A stretch of DNA of 64,000 nt from Amphibalanus amphitrite (taxonomy: Eukaryota; Arthropoda; Thecostraca; Balanomorpha; Balanidae), in NCBI RefSeq assembly GCF_019059575.1, contig NW_024881677.1:496001-560000 (forward strand), read 5' to 3'. Shown here piece by piece: positions 34,520 through 45,928 of this stretch. How positions within the stretch are numbered: position 1 is the stretch's first letter; every line of letters begins with the position of its first letter. Position numbers and translations under genes: made by a program. The notes under the pieces were generated by a model. It saw nothing but the letters and a program-made list of their open reading frames with translations, ran no database searches and was not told the origin of the DNA.

Positions 34520-35205
34520 CATTTTCAGGTCAGGTTAGGTCAATGACCTATGGCGTTGTAAATTAACCTCTACGCGGTCATAAAATGTCCCAACTACGCA
34601 ACATCCTCCCTCAGTGCCAGGGGATCTTTCACAGGGAGATGAAACTTATATGACTTATCTAAATCTTAATATCTTGTTTATCTTGAATTTTTCCTTAGGG
34701 TTACCTGAGGCCAGGTCGGTCATGTCACCTCACCACTATAAGTAAATGGGAAATAGGTATTGATTTTTTGTTGCCTATGCCTGAAATTATCGAGGACTAT
34801 CTCAAGCAAATGGAGGCATGGATTCATGCACTCCTTGCAAGGGCTGACGCTTCACTTTTGCATCGATGGCCTTGCGTGACGTCATTTATGACGTCATTAA
34901 GGTCATACGAGTTTTTCGTCAACAACTCCCGGTCAAATTGAGCTAGCGCCTCGGGAAAGGGACCAATGGACTAGGGAAGACCTGCCAAATTGAATGGTAT
35001 GCAATATGACCTCCTTCGGCACCCTCGTGATATAAGTGGCTCTGATCTGACCTTGACCTAGGGTCAACCGTGACAACTTAAGTTTACCTCACCTTCACCA
35101 AAAGTGTATCATTCGTGATTCGATGCGCATGAGCATGAAGAGCATGATGGTGCCAAAATCGCGACTCAATGACAATTTTTGGCGAAGTTACAGGTCTGTG
35201 ACGAA
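34520..35205 (-). mobile_element. Decayed copy of the CCCTCGCCGG TTAA element family
   Basis: Read on the minus strand, this region follows the interior of the 55399-56434 element: GGGAGTT(A/G)TTGACGAAAAAC, TGACGTCATAAATGACGTCA, CTTGCAAGGAGTGCAT and CCATTTACTTATA lie in the same order. The terminal hairpins and TTAA ends were not found, so it is a truncated relic. AGGTCA/TGACCT words persist. Confidence 0.6.
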
Positions 35206-35208
35206 GTG

Positions 35209-35256
35209 ACATCACAAGCCTTCCATATACACTGTATATGGGAAGGCTTGTGATGT
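35209..35256. repeat. Near-perfect 22-bp-arm hairpin
   Basis: ACATCACAAGCCTTCCATAT and its inverse ATATGGGAAGGCTTGTGATGT flank a short loop, with one bulged base. Two direct TATATTATACAGCG copies follow immediately (about 35256-35291). Confidence 0.8.
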
Positions 35257-35291
35257 ATATTATACAGCGCTGTACTGTATATTATACAGCG

Positions 35292-36717
35292 TGACGATTA
35301 CGACTTAACGTTAGATCCGAGTCATTGGTAGCAAGCATGCAGGTAGGGGGAGAAGTGACGAGAACACTCATTGCCATACGTCAGCGCAGGGTCGCGACAG
35401 AACTCATCCTAAGACGCACAGCAACACAGACCACCCATCTGACAAACTGTCAGTTCTGTCGACTACTGTAGGTACTGTTGGTCAGCGGCGTAGCGGAGTG
35501 CGGGTCTTCAGCGCGGCCCGGGGAGACCGGGCGAAGCTGGCAGGTGGCAGCTGCACTACCTGAGGTGGGAGGCTATTCAACAGCACCGCGGCTCGGTACT
35601 CGAAACACTGTTTACCGGTTTCAAGTTTCGGTCGTGGTACATGGAGGAGACAGTCCTGCCGGGTGTGCCTGTCTCAAAAAGTTTGATTGAAAACAAACGG
35701 TGCATTGAGTTCCTCTGTCCCGCCGTAATGTATGTTGTGCGCGCTTGTGTCAAGTAATCTGACATATAAGTGTATTTTGGAGAGAGCCGCCAAAATTGTC
35801 ACTAAGCTCCGAGACGTTGGCAAATTTACAACGCCCGATTACTTTAGCGACAAAGTTCAAAACTTTCTTGAGTCCGACAACATTTTTCTGAGTAGGAATG
35901 TGGAATGTTTTGGCTTATTGGGAGACTAATTGAGACCCTGCTCAGAGATGTCCCTCTGGAGCTCCTCTCGACGATCGCAATGCAGCGCAGCCCGAACAGA
36001 GCAGTTCAGTCCCTGAGTCCTTAGGTACCAGCCCCTGAGTCATGTAACGGCGCTCACGCTCGTTTTTCCTGTAATGGTAAGGCTCTAGCTCATTTGGTGG
36101 CAAAATGGCGAAGGGGGAGGGTGGGCCCTGTTTTGTTGCAGGAGTTAAATAATTAGAGGGCAGGGGACAAGTGTTAGGGTACCCTATGTCAGGTTATGTT
36201 ATTCTGCATCTGCAGTAGTCTTCAGGCTTTTGCCCTGAATGAACCTGAGACTTTGAGTTAACCTGGACTAAACCTGAAATATTTTCTTCGCCCTCTCCTT
36301 AAAATCTCTCCTATGGGCTGGAAACTAAGTCCATTTCCACTCCCCTGATTATTCCCCTAATAGTCCCTTATTTTCCCTAATAATCATTCTTCAACATGCC
36401 TGCTTGGTACAGCCCACCGCTAAAGTAATGTAGGGTTTTACCAATCTCAACGGTGGGCTTTGACTGGCGATAGTTTAATGCGGAGTGATCGAAAAGAAGA
36501 TGTCAATAGCTAAAGTTGCAGCTGCAAGGGTGACGATACATATAAGCTACATTCAAAGTTTCATTGTAGTCTGGCTAATCGTTCCTAAGCTTCAGAAGCA
36601 GAACATACCCATGACTGAAACCCCACATTACTTCTGCTGTGGACTGTACCTATGCCCCTTGCTCTGATGCAAAGACTGTTCCTTAGTTTCAGTTTTTATC
36701 TATGTTACAAAAGTGAT
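35292..36717. other. Intergenic; nothing recognised
   Basis: Small frames occur at 35478-35690 and 35732-35929, without family features. Confidence 0.4.
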
Positions 36718-36865
36718 GAGCATCATCAAAACAGACACCCATGGAAGCTGAACAAGGAACAAGCACAATCGAGGACTAGAAGACTTTGCTTCGGCACGAA
36801 GGTGATAAGCGACTGGAACTCTCTCCCCGCTAAGGTCGTCCACATCGTTAAGGCCAGGGTCTTAG
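36718..36865 (+). pseudogene. Relic of a LINE reverse-transcriptase C-terminus
   Basis: HPWKLNKEQAQSRTRR...FGTKVISDWNSLPAKVV corresponds to the RGHSLKL...FFSQRVVNxWNSLPxEVV tail of CR1/Jockey-like ORF2 proteins. It is isolated and decayed, with no other part of the element visible. Confidence 0.6.
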
Positions 36866-37521
36866 AAGTATCAGGAAGAAGAACACATACAATGAAGGCC
36901 AAAATGATAAGGTTCCAATCTATTAAGCTGAGATTTGAGAATATCATTCAGTTATTGATGAAATATATTTGCTACATCAACATACCTACTGAAAATGAAA
37001 TCGAAGTGAAGCTCAAATTGAAATTTAGTGTTTGCATGCCAAACCAAGCTTTACTGATATAGCCTTGGTCAATATAAGAAGAACGAACTCAGCATGCAGA
37101 GGCAAAGAAAAAGAAAACATAATAAATCCATCAAACCTGGTAAAAAACAATAAAATATAAAATAACACATCCTACCTCCACAAAAGTTTGCGCCGCTCTT
37201 GAATCACATGCGCATGTCAAGGCCCTATATACCAGGTAGGGTCGTCCGGCGATTCTACCTTTTCGTGACGTCAGCTCGTGACGTCATTTGGAGTCAAGTC
37301 TCGAAGCCCCGTTCAATCCCCATGTAAATGAGCGATTTTCGAAGCACTGTAGAATGAAGTCTGTACAAGATATATCAAACCTAAGTATCTTATCTGAAAG
37401 AGCAGACAATTTTCTGCAAGTTATCTATTACGTGTTTTTCGCTAAATCTTTTGCTTTTTTCACAAAAGCGTAAAATGTCCCCCCATGTCTCCGCAGCCTC
37501 CCTGCCGCCGGCCGTCGCGCG
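36866..37521. other. Intergenic; nothing recognised
   Basis: Contains two GTGACGTCA words near 37265-37285 and otherwise AT-rich sequence. Confidence 0.4.
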
Positions 37522-37594
37522 GTCGCGGTAGTGTAGTGGTTAGCGTGCCCGCGCAGTATTCCAAAGGTCCCGGGTTCGAATCTATGCGGTGCGG
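37522..37594 (+). repeat. tRNA-like sequence (tRNA-derived SINE head or tRNA pseudogene)
   Basis: It has a pol III A box (TAGTGTAGTGGTTAGCG, from 37529) and B box (GGTTCGAATCT, 37573-37583) at the normal tRNA spacing of about 44 bp. The acceptor, anticodon and T stems do not pair properly when folded by eye, so it is not a functional tRNA. A SINE head is the simplest reading, but a tail and target duplication were not identified. Confidence 0.6.
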
Positions 37595-38833
37595 AACTTT
37601 AATTGCAATTCCAAGCTGAATATACGCACATCCATAATAAATTATTATTCGTATAGCTAAACTGTCACCAAGCTATCCATATAAATTGACTTCACCCAAA
37701 ATATCGGCAAGATTCTATTAAAATATAAATTCAAATATGGCGGCTTGGACTGCCGCGTGCGTTAGGCTCCGCCCATAGCTCCGCCCACATGCGTGACGTC
37801 ATTCGTGTTAGTGGACACGCAGAGAGATAGGGGACGACATGGGCCTGGCGCATGTTATGAGACAAGATTCTTATAGATAAGACACAGCTTCGAAAGATAC
37901 CAACTACTAAATACAAATAATCGACTAGCGATGCTATATGGAAAGAGCGGCAGCCGGCACCTTGTGCGGCCCTCCAGCAAAAGAGTGGTTGGTTAGCCTA
38001 TGTGCTTTTGGTGTAATAACTTTAAATGACAAAGACGCTCCTGTAAAATAACTCAATAGAAATGAGAAGAGGGTTCGTGCACACATTTCGGCATTGGTTT
38101 TCAACAGCCATTAGACGTATTCATCGATGCAGATCGATTATTGTGATGTTGGCAACAACCACTTCATGGAGGGCCGTACATTGATTAGGTATGGCACTAG
38201 CGGATCAGATACTTCACACAAATATCCTTGCTGTACTTTATTTTTTTCTGTTGACTACCGATTCTAAATGAGATTCACTCCCCAGTGAGGACACGTCTTC
38301 GTAGCGGAGTCTGTCCTGCGAAGCCCTTTTCCGAAAACGATAAAATAACTGCTATCACCACTTTTTCTTGAAACGGTTACCGCTCTCTGTTATTCCTACA
38401 ACCCACATAGTGCATGATCGTGCACTGGCACGTGTTAGCAATAGCGCACCGGTGTATTCGTCCAACACCTAACTCCGGGCGCTTCCAGTCCCAAACCAAG
38501 AGCGTCATCATTTATCGAGGATTCCCAGTGGTGTGGAGCGAGTACTTCAGTTTCATTGCAGTGATTTTCAGGTCAAACCTTACCTACTCCATCATCAACA
38601 TTGCTTATGGGAACACATCAACACTGCCACACTAATAACACGCGTCTTGTATTCATATCAACAACCACGTCAATTCCCACCACTCGTTCTGCTAAAAGTC
38701 TCAATCAAATTACAGTTACACATCACGGTACAACAACACACTGGCGGCGCATCAGTATGCGGCAGCATCTCTAGCACATGTCACCACACACCATCACTAG
38801 TTCACGGCACTAGCACTGGCGTTCACGGGCACC
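37595..38833. other. 3' flank of mitochondrial L11; nothing recognised
   Basis: The block 37735-37805 has two CTCCGCCCA words and a TGACGTCA. The rest is AT-rich, with no gene visible. Confidence 0.4.
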
Positions 38834-38956
38834 TCATTTAGTCCGGAGCAGCTTGGCCTCCCTGACAGCTGCCAGCTGCTCATCCTGAGCTTTGATCTCT
38901 GCTCGCCGCTCCTCCAGAAAGGCTCCGTACTCCACCGGGTCAAGGTCACGCACCAC
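38834..38956 (-). CDS. mRpL11: Mitochondrial ribosomal protein L11 exon 4
   Basis: Terminal exon, residues 157-196 and a TGA stop at 38834-38836. The acceptor AG is at 38957-38958, phase 0. It begins VVRDLDPVEYGAFLEERRAE and continues with a charged helix ending AKLLRTK, like the C-terminal tail of MRPL11. Confidence 0.92.
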   Translation of the reverse strand: MVRDLDPVEYGAFLEERRAEIKAQDEQLAAVREAKLLRTK

Positions 38957-39551
38957 CTGAGGGCACACATGTCAGGTCAGAAGGAATAGGTGCACTGAAG
39001 GGACGCGCTGATAGGTTAAAACGATAAGCAGCAGGCAGGTCGGGCCAGATGTAGCGGTGGTCCGAGCAAGCAGGGCTCAGGTCAGTGAAGAACGAGACAC
39101 ACCGCCGGGACACATACTGATCACTGATCAGTGCATTCACACGCACTGATCAGTGCAATGATCACACGCTACGAGCAGATGTGCAGGTGCGGGGCGCACC
39201 AGTAGCACAGGTCCTTGTTGACCTCACTGCCACCTACCAGCGGAGCATCGAATTAAAGGTTTCAAAGAACACCGGTGAACACCGAACTGCCCACCCGTAG
39301 CGAGCGCGTTCTGGATGACATGTCGTCGATGGTAGGGATTGCAACAATCCCTGTGGCTGTACACACTACACAGGCCCAATATCACTCATCCAGCCATTCA
39401 AACTACACATAAATATAAAAAAGAGCTAGCATTAACTTGAGAAAGCAATGTGCTTACTTCACTCAATTCGTCGTAGCTGAAGGCTTCTGCGCTTGATCAC
39501 ACGCAAAGGCTGTTTGATGAGGTGGAATGATGATGACAAATGTATTCTTAC

Positions 39552-39694
39552 CTGAATTCCACAGCTCCGAGCCGTCCGAATTACTAATTTGCAGATTTCT
39601 TCCAAATCGACTTCATGAAGAGGAGGATCAGTTGCTTTTATTTTGGCGATTTCGTATATGTGTTTTAACGTTACTTTCCCAGCTATGTCATGAC
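39552..39694 (-). CDS. mRpL11: Mitochondrial ribosomal protein L11 exon 3
   Basis: 143 nt, residues 109 (split) to 156. It encodes GHDIAGKVTLKHIYEIAKIK, DPPLHEVDLEEICKLVI and TARSCGIQ. The KHIYEIAKIK and RTARSCGI motifs are the L11 rRNA-binding C-terminal domain. The donor GTAAG (39547-39551) and acceptor AG (39695-39696) fit. Phase 1 in, phase 0 out. Confidence 0.94.
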
Positions 39695-39988
39695 CTGAAA
39701 GGAAAATGTCGAGTGTTGCTTCACAGTTTCAAACATGGGCACAATTCAATTGTTACAATAAAATATCCACTTCTGTAGATTTCCCCAAACACAAACAGGT
39801 GTGCAATTATATGTTCATTATCATTATATGTAACACATTACAAGAGAACCTGTATCTCCAAGTCTATTTACGAACCCCACCGACCACTATCAAGACATAT
39901 CCATTCTTAGTTGCTTCAATAACCTGAACGCACAAAGACAACTATGCCCTTGGTCTAGCCACCAATATCAGTCACCCCAGTCACTGAC

Positions 39989-40178
39989 CGGGTTTCATGG
40001 CGCCGCGCGGCGCTCCGGCCGCCTGTCGCAGCAGGAACGAGGCGGGCGGCTGGTGGATGACCAGCTCGTAGCTGCGGTCAGCGCGCACCGTGATCCGACA
40101 CGGCAACGGCACGCCCGGAGTCATGTCCTTGGTGCGCTCGTTGAAGTCCTTGCAGAACGCGGCGATGTTGATGCCGCG
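39989..40178 (-). CDS. mRpL11: Mitochondrial ribosomal protein L11 exon 2
   Basis: 190 nt, residues 46-108 plus one base. It encodes RGINIAAFCKDFNERTKDM, PLPCRITVRADRSYELVI and the linker AAGAPRGAMKPG, the L11 N-terminal domain and hinge. The acceptor AG is at 40179-40180 and the donor GTCAGT at 39983-39988. Confidence 0.95.
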
Positions 40179-40961
40179 CTGGGAGCGGGAGGGGGCCAGG
40201 GGAGGGGTACGGTAAGTGCTGTCACTGGAAACGAGTGAGATAGTTGTTATCCTTGTTACTCCTGTCGTTGATGGTCATTTGTTGGAGTGCTGCGAGCCGC
40301 ACCCGAGGCCGGCTCTGGGGTTTCACACCAACACTCCGGGAAATCTTCCAGGAGCCGGCAACCAAGATCACGGAGTTTCTCCGAGGAGTGGGGCGCGCCG
40401 ACACCCCCCCCCCCCGTCGACGTGCTCCCGCGGCGGGCCCCCTAGGGGGCCCACGCGTGGCGTGCAAGGAGAGAGAGGGGGAGAGAGAGCCGATGGAAAA
40501 GTTGATCGGGGGCGGAACCAGAATAAAGGCTATATAAGCGGTTTGGGACTCTGTGGAGACCCACTCCGTAAAATATTACAAGTATCCAATTCGCTTGAAA
40601 TATCAAATAACACATTACACATACTTTTCAGCTCGCAGTTATTTTGTGGGTTGTTTTAAATAACGGTCAACACAGTCCCATTCCCATACAATTTTCAGAC
40701 GGGGTTGTCGTATGGAATCGTAACTAGCGTTACTCATTCACTGAAATATGAATAGATAACATTTGGGATGAGAGGCACGGGGCACCACCGCCAGAGCCAT
40801 AGCCACCAGTAAATTGTATCCGGAGCCGGAGAAGGCACATTTTGTCCGGAGTCTGAAACCAAGCCACCGGCACATCTTACATGAGCCGCTGCAGTCCAAA
40901 ATTTCCATGGCTCTGCAGCTCTGGTGAAGGCAGAATATCAATCTGGTGCTACATCACTGAC

Positions 40962-41096
40962 CTGTCCCAGTTGTGGTCCCAATGGAGGGCCTGCCACTGC
41001 ACTTCCAGCCTTTATGTTTGTCTTCAGAGTTGGTCCATGCACCACCTTTTCCACAGCCTTCTTGATGTTCTTCAATCTGCTTGCAGCTTTTGACAT
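40962..41096 (-). CDS. mRpL11: Mitochondrial ribosomal protein L11 exon 1 (start)
   Basis: uL11m is part of the GTPase-associated centre of the mitochondrial large ribosomal subunit. The ATG is at 41094-41096. Residues 1-45 begin MSKAASRLKNIKKAVEKVV and end AGPPLGPQLGQ, the conserved L11 signature that continues as RGINIAAFCK in exon 2. The donor GTCAGT is at 40956-40961, phase 0. Four exons (this one, 39989-40178, 39552-39694, 38834-38956) join to 196 residues; human MRPL11 is 192. The basic N-terminus could serve as a mitochondrial targeting signal. A TATTCCTCAG acceptor-like sequence just before the ATG allows a non-coding 5' exon. This exon is notably AT-richer than exon 2. Confidence 0.95.
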
Positions 41097-42228
41097 ATTT
41101 CTGAGGAATATAAGTTAGAGGTCATACAAGTCAAAAAAGAAATCCTATTCAAATATGTGTAATGAAGATCCTTTCATCCAGCCTGAGTAATATAAAGGAC
41201 ATAGGTACATGACATAATATCATATTCACTATTATCTGTCATCAGCAGCTAGATTTGCAGCACAGAAAAATCAGAACCTGGAAACATTTAATGAAACATT
41301 GCAGATAATTTCACCCATGAAAAAGACCTCAAAGGTATGATGCCAGAGGGTATGATACTACCAAGTCCAAAATATGCATGCCATTGCCAACAAAGGTCAT
41401 TTTTGCATAATTTTGGAGACTCTAATTGTATGCTAGAAAAGAGGAAATACCTATGTAATAAAATATTGTCAATACTTTGAATCCAAGAATGGAATGGGCT
41501 GAAAATACATTACTTATATGATGAAAATCATGACAATAATCAGGTAGAACCTGATTTCCATGGAAACATAAATCATATAGGTGCACTGGTCTGGTAAAAG
41601 CACAAATGATTCACAGAGGAAGGCTTGTGTATCCAAAATTTGGCATATTTTTATTCAGTGTGAAACCAGTTTTACAGAGCAAAAGGTAAAAATTCAAATA
41701 ATCCTGGCTAAACAAACCAAGCCTGCCCTTAAACATCAAATCCATAGCAAGCACAATTCAATTTGATTTTTTTTTTTACATTTCCTGTAGCTGCTATAGA
41801 CACTTGCCCATCTCTTACTTCTTAAAAGCAAGCAAAAGGTACCTAGTAACACAAGTCAAATTAGGATGTGGAGGTCTTCAGCAGTAAAAGTTGCCTGGAA
41901 TGCTGCCAGGACAACTTATCCATTGTCCACAAAGCAAGTTTGGCATGTCACACAGCATGAACTAAGGCCAGGCAACTGCCCAGTTCAATTGCCTTTTTAT
42001 CAGCATGCTCAAGAGCATGCTGCTGGTTTTCCCATATAAGGAGGTTCATTGCTGACGTTTCTTGGACTGTCATTGGTGCAGGCTCACAGCCTGTTGATAT
42101 AAAACTGTGAGTCTGTGGCCAATGCCAACACTGAACAGTGTCCCTGTAAACAAGCTAATGAAAATGTGAATTACTTACTTGAAAATGGAAATCTTTTCAG
42201 ATTTGCTCTAAAAAATTATTAGGTAATC
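41097..42228. other. 5' flank of mitochondrial L11; nothing recognised
   Basis: AT-rich, with no gene. The L11 promoter should lie here, but no element can be placed. Confidence 0.4.
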
Positions 42229-42705
42229 AGAGGTTTTAGCTTAGGTTTAGGTTTAGGTTTAGGCTTAGTCTCGTGAGCTGGTGTCAGACCAGGTCTGTTT
42301 GGTGCTCACATCATGACAAGACTTTCGGATTAGGTTGAGGAAACTGTGGCCCAGTGCAGCTTATCAAACTTATTTTTGAAACTGTTGGTTGTTGAAGATT
42401 CAACCACTTCCTTGGGTAGCTGGTTCCACAAGTTTACTACTCGGTTTGAGAAGAACTTGTCTTAAGTCTTGAAACATGTTTTGCCCTTTTCTTTACAAGC
42501 TTGAGTCCATGTCCTCTTGTTCTGTCCTGATGTGTCACCTCAAAGAACTGTTCATGGTTCACTTCTACTTTTCCAGTCAGGAGCTTGTAGGTCTCAATCA
42601 TGTCACCTCTACGTATCCTCTCCTCGATACTGGGTAGTTTTAATGTACGGAGGCGATCCTCATATGACATATTTCTAATTGCCTTTACCAGTTTGCTTGA
42701 AGGTA
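42229..42705 (-). mobile_element. LINE 3' end (CR1/Jockey-like) with CCTAAA tail
   Basis: The minus strand encodes LVKAIRNMSYEDRLRTLKL, RRGDMIETYKLLTGK, RTRGHGLKLVKKRAKHV, then after a frameshift near 42465 FFSNRVVNLWNQLPKEVV and a stop. These are typical C-terminal motifs of CR1/Jockey-like ORF2. The element ends with a short (CCTAAA)n microsatellite at about 42229-42263, a common LINE 3' tail. It is 5'-truncated and inactive. The plus-strand TTTAGG run is this tail, not a telomere. Confidence 0.82.
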
Positions 42706-44626
42706 ATGCAGTAGAATCTTGATCTGCTTAATAAACCCATGTCAATGTTGGTGACATGGCAATTTGAATTCACCGAGCAGTAGCTTGTTAACAGCTCAAG
42801 TGGCCACAATAAGCAGCTGGATTTATTATCCAAGCAGATTACACTGTAGGTAGTCAAACAAATACCTACTTTTTAATTTCTAATTTTTATTGGCTGGCTG
42901 AATGGATGCAATGCAAATGCAATGAAACTCAAGACTGAGACTCAAACTACGAGACCTGACAATACATATAAGAAGTAATATAGTTTTACTCTAATACCTA
43001 GAGTAAAACTGTTGACCAAAGAATGATAGAAGAGTGATAGTTAAAAAAGTGTACCTAGATCAATATATTTGTCGTAAATGGCTCCTATACGGCCTTGGTA
43101 AATGGTGATCCTCCCGATCCTCCGCTCCACACACGTCTAGCATGACTGCGTGTGCTGCGTTCCCATGATTTGTGTTCTTCCATACTTCTAAATGTCTGCA
43201 ACCGCAGAAAATTGCGAGCCACTGCCAATCACTTTCAAGGCTTTAGCCAAGATTCAGCAAGAGCTTTGAGAAGAGAACACTATTGCCATCCTCCATAACC
43301 ACTATGCTCTGTCAAGCATCCAATACGTCATAAAAACCGGATATTTTGATTTTATTTTTTTTATCGAATGACTCAAATCCGGTTTAAAAAAGGTATCTGA
43401 ATAGTCATCAAAATAAAAAAAATTAATACATAGAGGCATAGATACCTGGCGATGAATAACGATACCTTTGCCTTATCCCGTGTTTATCTAGTGACGTAAT
43501 CAAACTGACCAAAATTGCATACGGAAAAATATCACTCAATTTGCAAAACCTTGGAGTGATTTTGTTTTGGGGGGAAAAAGTTGAATATTTGTTGTTTGGA
43601 TATTATTTTATTTCATTTTCTCCAGTTGCTCATGCTTTACTCGAGTGACATTCCCTTGCATAATTGTAATATTGTTTTTGTCATGTCATGCTCAGGGTAA
43701 CTTTTAAAGGGGGGAAACCGGGAAAGGGGAATTTCCCCCCTTCGTAAATTCCGTTCCAGTTCCCCCTCTCAAATTGTACGTGAACGGCTAGGGATTAGGG
43801 AGGGATCAGGGAAGGGGAATTTCCCCCTTTCAAATTTATTTTTGAGCTCATTTTCAATCAATTCGCTACTCATGATTCTATAATCATCATTTGATCAGAC
43901 CACAGTGTATATAAATATCACAATCAGACTATAGTTATCAATCAGCATTGCTGGCGCTTTAATAATTTTCAATTTGAGGTTCCATCCAACCATTTTACGT
44001 TCAGTGCAGCGGGAACTCCAGATTTGACCCGATACCGATCGGATGGTCGGTGGGACTGTCTCCTGTCTTGTCTCTTTCGTCTCTTCGCAATCACTGACAT
44101 ATTGCTACACTCTACAGGCGTCGGCGTAGAAACCGGCGGGGGATGGGGGTCATGACCTCTCCGAACCAAGGGTCTTCCTTCGAACCAGGGTCCTTCAATC
44201 GGTTTTGGCCTAGCAAAAATAGTCACGTGTTAACCTCTCTCTATTTAGAAAGGTGCTACCTACTTGATGTTTGGCCAGGGTAATAGGTTGATACTACTGA
44301 TTGACGTTTGCAAGGGCGCAGTCAAGTTGGGACCTCCCCCGCCGCTTACCACCAATGTAGGTACCTACATATATTTTTTAGCTAATTTATTTTTTGGCAA
44401 CCTAACAATATAAAGTGGCTAGAATCTGGGGAGAGAGTAGGATTTGGGGATGGGTAAGGTTCTGCAGGCGATATCCTAGCACAAACCTAATGGCATTGGG
44501 CTCCCCTTTCAGATGCCCCTGGATCCGCCCTTGCCCCGAACTTTATTCCCCCTCTCGACTTTTCCCGTAAAAGCATAGGTGTAGCAACGTATCTCTTTGG
44601 TGAAGGATACCTTTCACCAAAGTTTC
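42706..44626. other. Intergenic; no gene recognised
   Basis: AT-rich. Repeated AAGGGGAATTTCCCCC palindrome-like words occur at about 43724-43830. Confidence 0.4.
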
Positions 44627-44654
44627 AGATTGGTGAAGGATCCTTCACCAATCT
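44596..44654. repeat. Adjacent palindromes built on TTGGTGAAGGAT
   Basis: The sequence at 44627-44654 (AGATTGGTGAAGGA followed by its exact reverse complement) is a perfect 28-bp palindrome. Immediately before it, TTTGGTGAAGGAT is followed by ACCTTTCACCAAA, a near-perfect 26-bp palindrome (about 44596-44621). Confidence 0.85.
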
Positions 44655-44734
44655 TGGACAATGCAAGGGAGGGTCTTCACCTACCTATGCTTAGAACTAC
44701 TGGATTCGACGGTTGATAAAATGTCTGTTTTTTT

Positions 44735-45928
44735 TTAACCCGCGCCCGGCTGGGGGCCCTGGATTTCCACGCCCTGCTGGGGGGGGGGGGGGTGTTTGAA
44801 CACCCCCCCTTCTAACTCGGCTCCTGGGCCACGTAGCGATACGCGGAAGGCGGCGTTCGAAAGAGCTCCAAAAATAATGACGAAATCACTTCGGTCACTT
44901 TTTTGGTCAGGTCAAAGGTCAGGTCACTAGAGGTCATTGAAGGCAAAATTTCGCCGATTTCCAGGTCGAATGTCGACAATTTCCAAGAAGCCAACGCATA
45001 GCTCGGGAACCAATAGAGCTACAGCGCCACGGAAAAGCGCATTCGATAGCCCTATTAACGCCCTTTCTGAGTAATTCGCTCAGATTTGACCTAACGTCAA
45101 CGGTTTTGCCTGCAGGGGGCAAAAACTGCCAAAATAGACGATTTTTCGGGAACAGTTTTTCTGCAATAACTTTTGACTCAAGCCTTGCACGAGCTTTCTT
45201 TTACCGACATCGTGTTCCTCTTGTCAAGACGCATCGAATGAACTATAATTTGACATTGAAAGTTCAACTTAAAAATTTGACCTCTGGTCAAGGTCATGAT
45301 TTGACCGGACATTGTCATGTTGCATATAGGGGGATCTGTATCGTCGAGCTGAACATATATAAGGCGTTTTCATCGCTCTAGCGTGCCTCTTTCAAAAGCT
45401 AGTCGCAAAAACTGTTAGATACCATTCGTGACCTGAGATGACCTCAGGGGCATAAACAGGGGTCACGGGTGCCGTTTTCATGTTCAGTGTGTCAAAGTTA
45501 CTTGTAAATTAGTGTTTGAGAGTGTTTAGAATGACTTTCGTCCGAAAAAGACGGTTTTGAATTTTCTCCCATTGACTTATAATACCTAGAGAGGTCGCAA
45601 AATTGACCCGACCTTAGGTCACCGATATGAAAATTCCGAATTTTGTACATACTGTTGCACTTATCCATTGCTGAAAGCTTCAAAGCGATCCGTCACTTGG
45701 TGTAGCACTAGCTATGGCATACATTGAAACATTTTATGATGTGTTTATGAGGTGAGGTCACTTGTAGCGACCTTGTGACCTGACCTTGAAGGACCCTGGT
45801 CTGAAATTTTCACAAAATGTATAACATTGATAGATGATAAGGTGCCGCCGTTTTTCAGATATCCGCGAAAAACCGCAGGGGGGTGGGTGGGTGTTCAAAA
45901 CCCCCCCTCCCAGCAGGGCGCGGGTTAA
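44735..45928. mobile_element. TTAA-flanked non-autonomous element (piggyBac-like), copy C
   Basis: TTAA bounds both ends (44735-44738 and 45925-45928), with termini TTAACCCGCGCCCGGCTGGG and CCAGCAGGGCGCGGGTTAA. Subterminal hairpins are at about 44779-44809 (GTGTT-TG-AACAC core) and 45876-45910 (degraded). It is the inverse of copy A at 3650-4835. AGGTCA words are dense and include a DR1 (AGGTCAAAGGTCA, 44909-44921). It lies between mitochondrial L11 and Angel, ending 1.3 kb before the Angel start. Confidence 0.78.

Noticed and set aside
42229-42263. TTTAGG repeats resembling telomeric DNA
   Set aside because: They sit exactly at the 3' end of a LINE coding tail on the minus strand, reading (CCTAAA)n, which is a normal LINE 3' microsatellite. 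There are only about three units.
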